Shown here in pieces: positions 45,693 through 54,082 of a DNA stretch of 64,000 bases (its first letter is position 1; the number at the start of each line of letters is the position of its first letter). The DNA is taken from positions 124,001 to 188,000 of the forward strand of contig JANQQP010000043.1 of assembly GCA_028285005.1 (NCBI GenBank). Reading direction: 5' to 3'. The notes under the pieces were generated by a model. That model did no database searches. It was not told where the DNA came from and saw only the letters and a list, made by a program, of their open reading frames with translations. This DNA is from Dehalococcoidia bacterium (GTDB taxonomy: Bacteria > Chloroflexota > Dehalococcoidia > Lucifugimonadales > Lucifugimonadaceae). The position numbers were made by a program, and so were the translations under genes.

Positions 45693-46148
45693 CTAATCCT
45701 GGCTGGTCTTCGCCCAGAGCACTTCGTACTTCTCTCCACGGAGAAGCCGGCCCAGCTCGCGGGCCTCGACAGCGCGTAGCTCATCGAACGCCTTCTCAAG
45801 TGTGTCGGTAGCCACGGCGGAACCGGTTTGGCCGACTCGCCGCTCAAGACGCTCCCAGATTCCCGCTCTCACTAGGCCGTCTACGAAGGAAGGCCACGGA
45901 ACGACGAGGATCTCAGCTGCTCTTGGAAGCGTGGGACGCAGTCGACGTAACGCTCTAAGGCGTTCTGACGCCGAGCGCGCCATGGGCATGACGCGGATGA
46001 ACGGGTGCTCGTCGCCTTTGCCTGCCGGGCCTGTCCGCAGGTCGACAACGAGTGCTCGCTTGATGGTCGGGAGTGCGAGAGAGAACGTCTCAGCCTTGTC
46101 GATGTGCCGAAATACCGCTTCGATGTTGAGGCTGAAGTGTCCGTCCAA
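45693..46148 (-). CDS. Hypothetical protein, 151 residues
   Basis: Not recognised. It has a mixed alpha/beta pattern: beta-rich beginning (DGHFSLNIEAVFRHIDK, RALVVDLRTGPAG), basic middle (RSASERLRALRRLRPTLP), and helical end (LEKAFDELRAVEARELGRLL). Codon use resembles neighbouring genes. Its stop lies three bases from that of the lipoprotein. It is 36 bases downstream of etfA in the same direction and may share its transcript. Confidence 0.65.
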   Translation of the reverse strand: MDGHFSLNIEAVFRHIDKAETFSLALPTIKRALVVDLRTGPAGKGDEHPFIRVMPMARSASERLRALRRLRPTLPRAAEILVVPWPSFVDGLVRAGIWERLERRVGQTGSAVATDTLEKAFDELRAVEARELGRLLRGEKYEVLWAKTSQD

Positions 46149-46183
46149 AGTGGCGCCTTTCTGCCTGTTCCCTTGATCCCCGG

Positions 46184-47149
46184 CTAGCTGATGTCCCGCA
46201 CCGCAGATATTAGCGCAGGCAACACCTTGCTGAAGTCTCCAACCACACCGAACCGTGCATCGCCGAAGATGCTCGCCTCCGGGTCGGTGTTTACGGCGAC
46301 GATGTTACGTGAGGACGAACATCCAGCCATGTGCTGACTGGCGCCTGAGATTCCGAAGCTCAAGTACAGCCTCGGACTCACTGACTTGCCAGTCAATCCC
46401 ACCTGGCTGGAATGGTCTATCCACCCTGCATCACATGCCGCTCGCGATGCACCCACTGCACCGCCGAGCAGGTTGGCCAGTTCGGCGATCTGGGTGAATG
46501 GTTCCGGCCCACCCAGTCCCCGTCCTCCAGCCACGACCACATCAGCATCTTCCAAGCGTACGCCCTCCTGGGCCTCCTGCACAGTCCTGAGAAGTGTTGA
46601 TCGCGAATCACCAATATGTGGTGCAGGGTCGAAATGGATTACCTCTGAAGTTGTGTCAGGTGCAGAGTGAGCCTCATATGAGCCGGGTCGAAGTGAGATG
46701 ACATGCGGACCCGACCCGTTGAGTTTGAAGCGAGCGTTCGCATTGCCGCCGTAGACCGGGCGAGTAACGACGAACGCATCGCCATTCAACTCGATGGCCG
46801 TGCAGTCCTGTGCAAACGCCGCATTGAGGCGAGCGGCCATGCGCGGGCCGATTACAGATGAGGAGTCGGAACGAGAGAAAAGGACAACATCCGGCTGCGT
46901 CTCTTTTGCCAGCGCGGTCAGGGCATCGGTAGCAGCATCGAACGTTGCTGTGTCCGATTCACCTAGTCGATCGTGCTCAAGAACGTAGATGCGGTCTGCG
47001 GGTACGGAGGGTGCGCTGATGCCGGGTGCGCCGGAGAACGCGACCGAAACGCTGACATCTCCGATGCTGCGTGCTGCAGTGATCAACTCCAGCGTTTGCT
47101 GAGAAGCGGCACCGTTAGAGAGCTCACCGGCAATCAGTGCTTTCGCCAT
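46184..47149 (-). CDS. etfA: Electron transfer flavoprotein alpha subunit
   Basis: A 321-residue ETF alpha subunit. The C-terminal FAD-binding domain shows VVVAGGRGLGGPEPF, ASRAACDAGW, and the end LYLSFGISGASQHMAGC. It carries FAD and takes electrons from acyl-CoA dehydrogenases such as the pair at 16-18 kb, then passes them to the quinone pool. Its ATG directly follows the stop of the beta-subunit gene without a gap. Confidence 0.95.
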   Translation of the reverse strand: MAKALIAGELSNGAASQQTLELITAARSIGDVSVSVAFSGAPGISAPSVPADRIYVLEHDRLGESDTATFDAATDALTALAKETQPDVVLFSRSDSSSVIGPRMAARLNAAFAQDCTAIELNGDAFVVTRPVYGGNANARFKLNGSGPHVISLRPGSYEAHSAPDTTSEVIHFDPAPHIGDSRSTLLRTVQEAQEGVRLEDADVVVAGGRGLGGPEPFTQIAELANLLGGAVGASRAACDAGWIDHSSQVGLTGKSVSPRLYLSFGISGASQHMAGCSSSRNIVAVNTDPEASIFGDARFGVVGDFSKVLPALISAVRDIS

Positions 47150-47947
47150 CTAGATCAGCTTCTCCTCACGCAGTCTGATGGCCAGGTTGCGGCCCTTCTC
47201 CTCGTCGTCTTCTCCCTCGATGAACTCCGCTTTGCCCTCGCGCTGCGGGATCTCTAGACCTTGAAGCTGCATGAGCGGCTGGACCTGATCGTTCGCAATG
47301 CCAAGATCTGTCAGCGTGTATTTGACGGGCTGCTTACGCGTCGCGGCCATGATGCCCTTGAGTGCCGGGTAACGCGGCTCACCATACTCGTTTGTGATCG
47401 TGATCATTGCAGGAAGCGTCACCTCGACTTCCTGGTAGCCATCTGTCAGCACTCGTTCGACCTTCGCCGTCGTTCCGTCGATTGTGATACTGCGGGCCAC
47501 GGTGACGATTGGCAGGTTCATCGCTTCTGCGACGAACAGAGGAACATGAGCCTGGTCCCAGTCCGATGCCTGACGGCCGCACAGGACGAGGTCGAACGGC
47601 CCGTGCTTTTGCAGAGCCGCCCCTAACACTCTGGCGGTGGCTGCTGCATCGAGATTCTCAGCCTCCGGGTCATCGACCAGGACCAGAGCATCGGAGCCCG
47701 TAGCGAGGGCCTTCTTCATCACGTCGAGCGCAAAGTCGTTTCCAACTGAGATGATGGTGATCTCGGTCTCGCCGCCAATCGACTCTTTGATCTGGACGGC
47801 GGCCTCGATGGCGTTGAGGTCAAAGCCATTGACAACAGGTGAGACATTTCTGGGAGTCTCTACGGCGCTGCCGGTGCTGTCTAACTTGAACTGGGACGGA
47901 GGGATATCTGGGTCGGGCACCTGTTTGGCGCAGACAGCGATGCGCAT
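47150..47947 (-). CDS. etfB: Electron transfer flavoprotein beta subunit
   Basis: A 265-residue ETF beta subunit with the family start RIAVCAKQVPDPDIPPSQF and the AMP-binding region CGRQASDWDQAHVP. The C-terminal signature is VTLPAMITITNEYGEPRYPAL. It is the first gene of the etfBA operon. A 14-base palindrome lies about 37 bases before its start. Confidence 0.95.
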   Translation of the reverse strand: MRIAVCAKQVPDPDIPPSQFKLDSTGSAVETPRNVSPVVNGFDLNAIEAAVQIKESIGGETEITIISVGNDFALDVMKKALATGSDALVLVDDPEAENLDAAATARVLGAALQKHGPFDLVLCGRQASDWDQAHVPLFVAEAMNLPIVTVARSITIDGTTAKVERVLTDGYQEVEVTLPAMITITNEYGEPRYPALKGIMAATRKQPVKYTLTDLGIANDQVQPLMQLQGLEIPQREGKAEFIEGEDDEEKGRNLAIRLREEKLI

Positions 47948-47983
47948 GTGACTTGAGGGCTCCCGTGGCGGGTGTTCGAGTTC

Positions 47984-47997
47984 AGCTTTCGAAAGCT
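47984..47997. promoter_or_regulatory. 14-base perfect palindrome upstream of etfB
   Basis: AGCTTTCGAAAGCT is a perfect palindrome placed about 37 bases before the etfB start, in the gap to the divergent rsmG. It could be an operator. The motif is short and no regulator is identified. Confidence 0.35.
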
Positions 47998-48153
47998 AGC
48001 ACCGGGTCAGAAGGCCGTCAATTCACTCACATCATGGCCGTGAACTGGCCTGAACCCGGAAGATGGTCGTGTGGCTGTTGAGTGCCTGCGGGCGTAGAGT
48101 GGTCTGAATGTGCTTGATATGCCATTTGCCCGCGGGACACGCCTCGATCTGAA

Positions 48154-48933
48154 TTGAACAAGCTTTGTGAGGCGGCCGAAGCCGTCGGACTAAGTTCCGA
48201 TGACCTGTTCAGGCACAGGTTCACCCGCTACTTCGAACTGATCGAAGCGGCGAATTCCCGGTTCAACCTGACAGGCGCCACGGGCTGGGAGCGCGTGCGC
48301 GACGAGCTCTTCATCAGGTCGTTCAGTTTCCTGTCTCCAGTAGCGGGCGGTCACGTGCCCGCCGCAGAGTGGTTTTCTGGAAGAAGGGTGCTTGACGTAG
48401 GCAGTGGCGCAGGGATCCCCGGACTTGTATTGAAGATCGCCGTTCCCGAGATCTCAGTCACGCTGCTCGATTCATCACTAAAGAAGACTGCGTTCCTGCG
48501 CGAGGTCGTACTAGACCTCGGGTTGGAGGACGCTGAGGTTTTAACTGGGAGAGCGGAAGAAGTGGGCAGGGATAGCGACCACCGTGAAAGCTACGACCTA
48601 GTGGTGTCCCGCGGAGTTGCCCGGTTGGCAGAGCTCGCAGAGCTGACACTCCCGTTTGTTTCACCAGGCGGCGCGGCAGTAGCGGCGAAAGGGCCCGATA
48701 TCGAGAATGAACTGGCGGAAGCAGCCAGGGCAGCAGAGTTGATGGGCGCTGCGCCGGCGGTTTCGACCACGGCGGCAGGCTCAACTGGCTCAGTTTCGGG
48801 AACCATGGTCTACTGGATGAAGATCGGCAAAACTCCTGACGAGTTTCCGCGCAGGATAGGCCTGCCTCACTCGAAGCCAATCACTCAGGGTCACCAGATG
48901 ACCGGCGGTGTACGCACGGCGACAGAGCGATGA
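48154..48933 (+). CDS. rsmG: 16S rRNA (guanine-527-N7) methyltransferase
   Basis: A 259-residue RsmG/GidB. The SAM-binding motif LDVGSGAGIPGLVLKI is followed by TLLDSSLKKTAFLREVV, the RAEEVG helix and DLVVSRGVARL. It methylates G527 of 16S rRNA. The C-terminus is extended by about 30 residues relative to the usual length. The start is TTG at 48154 (MNKLCEAAEAVGLSSDDLF). It overlaps the next gene by ATGA. Confidence 0.93.
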   Translation: MNKLCEAAEAVGLSSDDLFRHRFTRYFELIEAANSRFNLTGATGWERVRDELFIRSFSFLSPVAGGHVPAAEWFSGRRVLDVGSGAGIPGLVLKIAVPEISVTLLDSSLKKTAFLREVVLDLGLEDAEVLTGRAEEVGRDSDHRESYDLVVSRGVARLAELAELTLPFVSPGGAAVAAKGPDIENELAEAARAAELMGAAPAVSTTAAGSTGSVSGTMVYWMKIGKTPDEFPRRIGLPHSKPITQGHQMTGGVRTATER

Positions 48934-50018
48934 ACGGTAACGGAAGCCAGATATCGTTCGACGCGATCAGGCGCAGAGTGCTCTCGGTGCCGACGCTGGT
49001 CGCGCTGCTCGCAGGTGCCGCGTTGCTGGCGTTCGTGCTCTGGCGCGTCTTCGACTTTGACTGGAGCGAGCTGTGGGCGAATATCCGCGGCGTCGATCCG
49101 CTCTTGTACCTGGCCGGTGCAGCCGTCTACTACGTTAGCTTCTGGTTCCGTGGTCTGCGATGGCGACTAATCGCGATTACCGCGAATACCGACGGACAGG
49201 ATGGCAAGACGATACCGGGTGCGACGAAGATGGGCGGAATCATCCTGATGGGCTGGTTCGCCAACTCGGTTGCGTTCCTGCGGCTTGGCGATGCGCTGAG
49301 AGGGTGGACGCTTCACCGGGAGTCGAAGAGCCCTTTTGCTTCCTCACTGGGCACGGTGCTAGCAGAGCGAGTGCAGGACATGATCGCCGTACTGGGTCTT
49401 GTGTTCGTCGCTGCAATTCTTGTCACTGTGTCAGGCGATGCGGAAGTACCGGGCGTTGTGGTCGCGGCGGCGGTAGGGCTTGTAGGCGCGCTGATCATTG
49501 GCCTCGTTGCGATGCGGATCCTTGGAATGAGAGTCTCTCGTTTCCTGCCGAGTCGCTTCCAGGAGTCGTATGCCAGGTTTCAGCACGGGACCTTGAGCAG
49601 TTTCCGAGGCAGCAATCTGCCGGTCCAGTTGCTGCTCGGCGTGATCGGCTGGATGTTGGAGATAGGCAGGTTCTATTTTGTGTCGCAGGCGCTGGACCTG
49701 GATATCGGCTTTGGCGTGGTGATGTTTGCGGCCCTCGCGAACGCGATGCTGACGACGATTCCAACGCCAGGAGGTTTCGGTTTCGTGGAAGGAGGCCTGA
49801 CCGGTCTCCTGGTGTTGCTAGGAGTCGGGGATACCGATGCTCTGTCGCTGACGGTGGTTGACCGCTCGATCAGTTGGCTGAGTGTTGTGCTGTTCGGTGG
49901 CGGACTATTTGCTATCTGGCAGTACCGGGGTGCGCGCAGGCGTCGCGGCCGCGGTGAGTCTGAACATCTGATCAAGTCTTCAACTGCGACATCGCCTGAG
50001 GGTCAAACGCGTACTTGA
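48930..50018 (+). CDS. LPG synthase transmembrane-domain (UPF0104, flippase-like) protein
   Basis: A 362-residue integral membrane protein with about eight helices. The family landmarks are WFRGLRWRLIA, MGWFANSVAFLRLGDALRGWTL, AERVQDMIAVL and TTIPTPGGFGFVEGGLTGLL. Related proteins move or modify membrane lipids, or act next to dolichol-type glycosyltransferases. The C-terminal extension is basic (RRRRGRGESE). The start overlaps rsmG by four bases. Confidence 0.92.
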   Translation: MNGNGSQISFDAIRRRVLSVPTLVALLAGAALLAFVLWRVFDFDWSELWANIRGVDPLLYLAGAAVYYVSFWFRGLRWRLIAITANTDGQDGKTIPGATKMGGIILMGWFANSVAFLRLGDALRGWTLHRESKSPFASSLGTVLAERVQDMIAVLGLVFVAAILVTVSGDAEVPGVVVAAAVGLVGALIIGLVAMRILGMRVSRFLPSRFQESYARFQHGTLSSFRGSNLPVQLLLGVIGWMLEIGRFYFVSQALDLDIGFGVVMFAALANAMLTTIPTPGGFGFVEGGLTGLLVLLGVGDTDALSLTVVDRSISWLSVVLFGGGLFAIWQYRGARRRRGRGESEHLIKSSTATSPEGQTRT

Positions 50019-50143
50019 GCGCGGTTTTCGCGCGTCTTAGAGGTCTCGCGTTGCCAGTCGCTACCGGACGTATCTAACAGAGAAGTCGTTGTGCTACGAT
50101 TTTCAGGTTGCGGCTACTGCCGTGATACTCATGCCCGCCGTTC

Positions 50144-51799
50144 TCAATCCGGCCTCCTGGTCGGCCCCGTCGGGCATCCTGAACCTGGTGTGACGGGGCT
50201 GTAGCTCAATTGGGAGAGCGCTTCAATGGCATTGAAGAGGTAGAGGGTTCGAATCCCTCCAGCTCCACCAAGCAGGTCAGTATCAAGAACTTCCCTGCCA
50301 GTGGGCGGTGAAAGTTCCGGTAGAGAGTACTTCAGAGTCGCTGAATCGTCCTGCCTGACCACTTCTCGGATGAATCCCCGGACAACCATCTTTCGCTCTT
50401 CAGGCGTACCGGTCTCGAGCAAGCCGCGGAAATCAGCCAGCAAGGTGGCAACCTTTACCTTGTCAGGAACCGACTGAGGCGCAACTGATGGATTCTCCAA
50501 TTTGACGATTTGCTCTGCCAGCCCGTCGCGTTGCTCGCGGAGGGCAACAATTCGGGGAGCCAGGTCCTTGGTCTGGAGTAGTCCTTCTTCTAACACTTCG
50601 TAGTTCCTGGCGAGCCTACGATCCACATCGTCAAGTTCAGATTTGATCGCCCGCGCTGTGGATGCGCGGCTTAATCTCAACTCTTGCTGTTCTACGGCAA
50701 TCAAGTCCAAGAGTCTCGCAATGTGATCGGGCTGTAGAACTTGTTCCAGCACCGCATCCAAAACGGCTTCATCCAGCTTTTTGACCGAAGTAGCCTTTCC
50801 TGAGCACGCGGAACTACCTGTCCGGTGACGTGTAGCGCAGGTGTAGTAGTGGTAACGGCCAGATTTCGCGGATGCACCGAACATGGCTTTCCGGCACCTG
50901 CCACACTTGACGATCCTTGACAGCAAATAGTCACTCGAAGCGGCACGCGGGGCGATTACCTGCGGCGCACGAGACTTAAGGATGGACTGCACCCGGTCGA
51001 ATAGTTGTCTGCTGACCAACGACTCGTGTGCGTTTTCAACCCGAACCGGTTCCAATTCAGCATCGACGTTGAACTTACCCGCACCCCATACGAGTGTCCC
51101 GACATAAACCTCGTTAGTGAGGATCGCATGGACTCTTGACCATCCCCATTTGCTCTTTCCGGGTGAAGGAATGCCGTCATTGTTGAGATCGACCGCGATT
51201 GCTTTGACGCCCAAGCCGCGTGACGCGTTCGCGTAGATTCGTCTCACGACAGGAGCAGTCGTGTTGTCTGGTTCGAGCCTGGCTCGCTCTTTGGATCCGT
51301 CGAGAACTTTGACACGCCTGTAGCCATACGGCGTATGAGAGCCTACGCAGAACCCGCGTGAGGCGACTTCACGCATCCCGCGAGTCACTTCCCGTGCGAG
51401 GTTTCTTGAGTAGAACTCGTCCATCGCCTCGAACATGCTTTCGGTCAACACGCCTGATGGGGAGTCATCAAAGTGCTCGTTGGTCGAAACCACGCGAACA
51501 CCATGCTTACGAAGCAGGCGCTTATAGAGAATCGAATCTGCACGGCTGCGGGAGAGCCGGCTTAGCTTCCAAACCAGGATCGCATCGAATGTGCGCGCTG
51601 GTGACTTTGCCGCGGCGATCATGCTTTGAAAGCCCGGTCTCCGGTCGGAAGTACCGGTTTCGGCCTCATCTATGAACTCAGATATGACGATGTGCTCGTT
51701 GTTTGCTGCATAACGCCGAAGTTCATTGATCTGAGCGCCTATCGATGCATCTACGTCCTGCTTGTCGGAAGACACTCTGGCATACAAAGCAACCTTCAT
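50144..51799 (-). CDS. Large serine recombinase (integrase) whose frame runs into tRNA-Ala
   Basis: A serine recombinase with the resolvase domain first (LYARVSSDKQDVDAS, catalytic Ser10, VWKLSRLSRSRAD). The Recombinase domain follows (PYGYRRV, SRGLGVKAIAVDLN), then a zinc ribbon (CGRCRKAMFGAS, YTCATRH) and a coiled-coil (AIKSELDDVDRRLARNYEVLEE). Residues up to about 510 are element-encoded. The final residues, starting around GGAGGIRTL, are read antisense from the tRNA gene and host flank and are not natural protein. It catalyses integration and excision at the tRNA 3' end. Confidence 0.93.
   Translation of the reverse strand: MKVALYARVSSDKQDVDASIGAQINELRRYAANNEHIVISEFIDEAETGTSDRRPGFQSMIAAAKSPARTFDAILVWKLSRLSRSRADSILYKRLLRKHGVRVVSTNEHFDDSPSGVLTESMFEAMDEFYSRNLAREVTRGMREVASRGFCVGSHTPYGYRRVKVLDGSKERARLEPDNTTAPVVRRIYANASRGLGVKAIAVDLNNDGIPSPGKSKWGWSRVHAILTNEVYVGTLVWGAGKFNVDAELEPVRVENAHESLVSRQLFDRVQSILKSRAPQVIAPRAASSDYLLSRIVKCGRCRKAMFGASAKSGRYHYYTCATRHRTGSSACSGKATSVKKLDEAVLDAVLEQVLQPDHIARLLDLIAVEQQELRLSRASTARAIKSELDDVDRRLARNYEVLEEGLLQTKDLAPRIVALREQRDGLAEQIVKLENPSVAPQSVPDKVKVATLLADFRGLLETGTPEERKMVVRGFIREVVRQDDSATLKYSLPELSPPTGREVLDTDLLGGAGGIRTLYLFNAIEALSQLSYSPVTPGSGCPTGPTRRPD
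50195..50270 (+). tRNA. tRNA-Ala (anticodon GGC), integration target
   Basis: A 76-base tRNA with encoded CCA. The acceptor GGGGCTG pairs with CAGCTCC, the D arm begins TAGCTCAATTGGGAGAG, and the anticodon stem CTTCA/TGAAG encloses loop ATGGCAT (anticodon GGC). The T arm GAGGGTTCGAATCCCTC is complete. It is intact despite the neighbouring insertion, so the element restored the 3' end on entry. The serine recombinase reads through it in antisense. Confidence 0.96.
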
Positions 51800-51820
51800 T
51801 TAAGCCCTCCCTGTGGCCGA

Positions 51821-52723
51821 CTACTTCACATACGGTTTGCAGGCTTCACAGACGCCTTCGACAATCTGCATCACCTGAATCAACTCGAACGGGCGTTTGA
51901 TACCCGGCAGCAACTGAGTTAGCCGAGGGGCTTCTGTGGCAATGATCTTTGCATCACCGCCTCTGGCTGCTTGCCCCACCACCGTCTCGAACACCAACTT
52001 GGCGCGCTCAAGGGATTCCGGGGACTCAGCGTGCGCAAGCCTGATGGGTCCTGCATTCACGTTCCCGTGATCCGTGTTGAGACCTGCCACAAGCTCAGAC
52101 TCGCCCGTTCCTGCGAGTTCGACTGATGCTTCGACCAAACTGATGCTGCACGAATCGAAGAATCCTTCTTTGTCCCGCACCGGCTCAAGTCTGGATTCTG
52201 CACGGAAGTTCTCAGATACATCGACGCTGAGCCGCCATACGTGCCACAGGTAGCGGGCATGGTCGTCCAGCCATTTGTCGTAGTTGCGCCACATGGTGAT
52301 GCGGTCGCGTAAGTGGTGCCGGATGAGATCGTTTTCCAGACCATGTATGCCCTCCACATGCCAATCGTCGTGACGAATGAATTCGCGAGGGTTGAGCTCG
52401 AACGGGAAGTCGGGTGGCCTGACGGGACTGTTCTTGTGGCTGTGGTAGGGGGCGATTTGGCTCGGCGGGCGGAAACTCAAACGCTCTTTGTGACGAACAA
52501 GAGCAGCAACCATCGCACGGTTGTGCGTTTCCAGAGTGTGTTGATACATCGACGCGCGTGCGACGGCACGGGACTTCTCATCCTCAGCCTGTCTGATTCC
52601 TTTAGAGACCGTGCTTTGGTGTCGGTTGGCCTGAGCCGCTATCTCCGAGATCGACTCCCCCGACTGGAATTTGGCTAGCCATGCCTCCCGCTCAATTGGG
52701 GAGACCTTCTTTCCTCTAGGCAT
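51821..52723 (-). CDS. Helix-turn-helix protein of the integrated element
   Basis: A 300-residue protein with a Homeodomain-like/resolvase-type HTH at the N-terminus (WLAKFQSGESISEIAAQANRHQSTVSKGI). A long middle part follows (MWRNYDKWLDDHARYLWHVWRL) that is not recognised. The end (MQIVEGVCEACKPYVK) holds two Cys. It lies 21 bases upstream of the recombinase gene in the same direction. It could be an element regulator or recombination directionality factor; that is inference from position. Confidence 0.7.
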   Translation of the reverse strand: MPRGKKVSPIEREAWLAKFQSGESISEIAAQANRHQSTVSKGIRQAEDEKSRAVARASMYQHTLETHNRAMVAALVRHKERLSFRPPSQIAPYHSHKNSPVRPPDFPFELNPREFIRHDDWHVEGIHGLENDLIRHHLRDRITMWRNYDKWLDDHARYLWHVWRLSVDVSENFRAESRLEPVRDKEGFFDSCSISLVEASVELAGTGESELVAGLNTDHGNVNAGPIRLAHAESPESLERAKLVFETVVGQAARGGDAKIIATEAPRLTQLLPGIKRPFELIQVMQIVEGVCEACKPYVK

Positions 52724-52734
52724 GCGGCCAATTC

Positions 52735-52835
52735 TCTATCAGATGTGTCAAGACTGTATATAGTGTTTATAGCAGTTATATAGAGTCTATAACGTAGTAT
52801 AGGCACAGAATACTGTTTTACGATTATAGCCTATT
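52735..52835. other. AT-rich segment with repeated TATAG/CTATA
   Basis: About 100 bases far richer in A+T than the rest of the window, with repeated TATAG, TATATAG and CTATA blocks in both orientations. It lies just upstream of the HTH gene. It is likely the promoter/operator region of the element, possibly an origin-like unwinding region. Confidence 0.5.
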
Positions 52836-52989
52836 GCATGTGCCAGACGTTTCCTTCACTCCCGAAGATGCCCTCCGGGCTATCGCGCGTCTGATAGTGC
52901 AACAACTCGACGCTGAATCTTCATCCGCGGTCGAGTCTTCCGGCCCCACCCCTACATCTCAAACGCCTGAGATTCCACCAAACGACTAG
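52834..52989 (+). CDS. Possible small protein (51 residues)
   Basis: A short frame from TTG 52834 (or GTG 52840) giving VSFTPEDALRAIARLIVQQL, then a Ser/Pro/Thr-rich tail ending PEIPPND. The N-terminal half forms an amphipathic helix and the codon pattern is even, but no clear ribosome-binding site is seen. It sits between the HTH gene and the repeat cluster. An excisionase-like or regulatory peptide is possible but unproven. Confidence 0.4.
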   Translation: MHVPDVSFTPEDALRAIARLIVQQLDAESSSAVESSGPTPTSQTPEIPPND

Positions 52990-53007
52990 CTCAACCCTTC
53001 CCTGTCA

Positions 53008-53150
53008 TGAACCCGCAGTCGACTGCACACAGTCACGTTCATATCCAACCAGGTTCAAGTAATGAACATGGCCGTTCGCCCTGTTCATCGCGTGGTTCCG
53101 GTGCCGTTCAAAGCCGGTTCAAGTTCACCTGAATCCGAACCAGGATGAAC
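53008..53150. repeat. Cluster of GTTCA/TGAAC pentamers upstream of the ATPase
   Basis: About eight copies of GTTCA or its complement TGAAC occur within roughly 145 bases. One close inverted pair is GTTCAAGTAATGAAC, and two direct copies are GTTCAAGTTCA. The arrangement resembles iterons or a multi-site operator for a gene-regulating or replication protein of the element. Confidence 0.5.
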
Positions 53151-53194
53151 GAACTACCGAATTCAGTGATCTGCAAAACACAGGGGGTGCAAAC

Positions 53195-54082
53195 ATGAAA
53201 GACGATGAGTTACGCAGAGTAGTGAGGAAAGCGGCTGAAGAGTTTCTCAATGGGCGTCACGCCAGTAGAGATGGCAGCGTATCGCCGACGACGGGGAGCA
53301 GCCAATATTCCGACCCGGCAGCAGACCTCGCCTGGTCAGTGAAGAGATTGCGTTGGATGTGGGACCGTCCAGAAGGCACGGTGACTGACCCATTGCTTGA
53401 TGAGGCATTGCCGCACATCGTGGACCAGTATTCGAGCACATTGATTTTGGGAGGCCGTGGAAGTGGTAAGACTGCTCTAGGCTTCAGGATGCTGGAGCTA
53501 TACAAGGATCATCAGAGTGATAAATACGTCGTCGGAGGCCCGCGCTCAGCGGTTCCATTGTTTCCGAAATGGATCAAGTACGTCGATTCCATCTTCACTC
53601 TGCCGGACAATTCGGTTGCCCTGATCGATGAAGCACACTTGAGGCTGGGACCGCACATCAGCGAAGCTGACCGCAGGGAACTAGCGTCAATGTTGGCGTT
53701 GACTCGTCAGCGTCGGCAGACGTTGTTCATCATCTCCCAACAGGCACGGACGATCTCGCGCGAGATCGCCGCCGCCGTTGACATTCTGATCATCAAGTCG
53801 CTGCGCCAGAACCAGGTCAAGTTCGACAGACGTGAGTTCACGGATGCCTTGGAGAAAGCGGAACAAGCCTTCGGCACGATCTTCGGGGACCGCAAACCAT
53901 ACAGTTTTGTCTACTCGCCGGAAGATCGGCTAAATCACTTGATGAGATCGGAACTGCCAGAGTTCCGGAGTGAAAGACTGAGCCGTCTTTACGTCGATTC
54001 CAGTCCGATCAAAACACTGCGGGACGAGGCACATGAGAAACGCCGCAGCTTGGTTTCCAGAGCCAAAGAGTTACACCGGTAG
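53195..54082 (+). CDS. Zot/FtsK-like P-loop ATPase of the integrated element
   Basis: A 295-residue P-loop NTPase. Walker A is GGRGSGKTA near residue 91 and Walker B is NSVALIDEAHL. The stretch MLALTRQRRQTLFIISQQARTISREI resembles the sensor region of Zot and DNA-translocating ATPases. The N-terminal 50 residues are low complexity. The frame ends at TAG 54080-54082, but the codons beyond it continue in frame into a helix-turn-helix up to TGA 54155. The full protein may therefore be about 319 residues. A role in DNA movement or element transfer is inferred. Confidence 0.8.
   Translation: MKDDELRRVVRKAAEEFLNGRHASRDGSVSPTTGSSQYSDPAADLAWSVKRLRWMWDRPEGTVTDPLLDEALPHIVDQYSSTLILGGRGSGKTALGFRMLELYKDHQSDKYVVGGPRSAVPLFPKWIKYVDSIFTLPDNSVALIDEAHLRLGPHISEADRRELASMLALTRQRRQTLFIISQQARTISREIAAAVDILIIKSLRQNQVKFDRREFTDALEKAEQAFGTIFGDRKPYSFVYSPEDRLNHLMRSELPEFRSERLSRLYVDSSPIKTLRDEAHEKRRSLVSRAKELHR

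Noticed and set aside
50144-50268. C-terminal tail of the serine recombinase (from about GGAGGIRTL) as genuine protein
   Set aside because: It is the antisense reading of the tRNA-Ala gene and the host flank; such tails are a known annotation artefact at tRNA-integrated elements.
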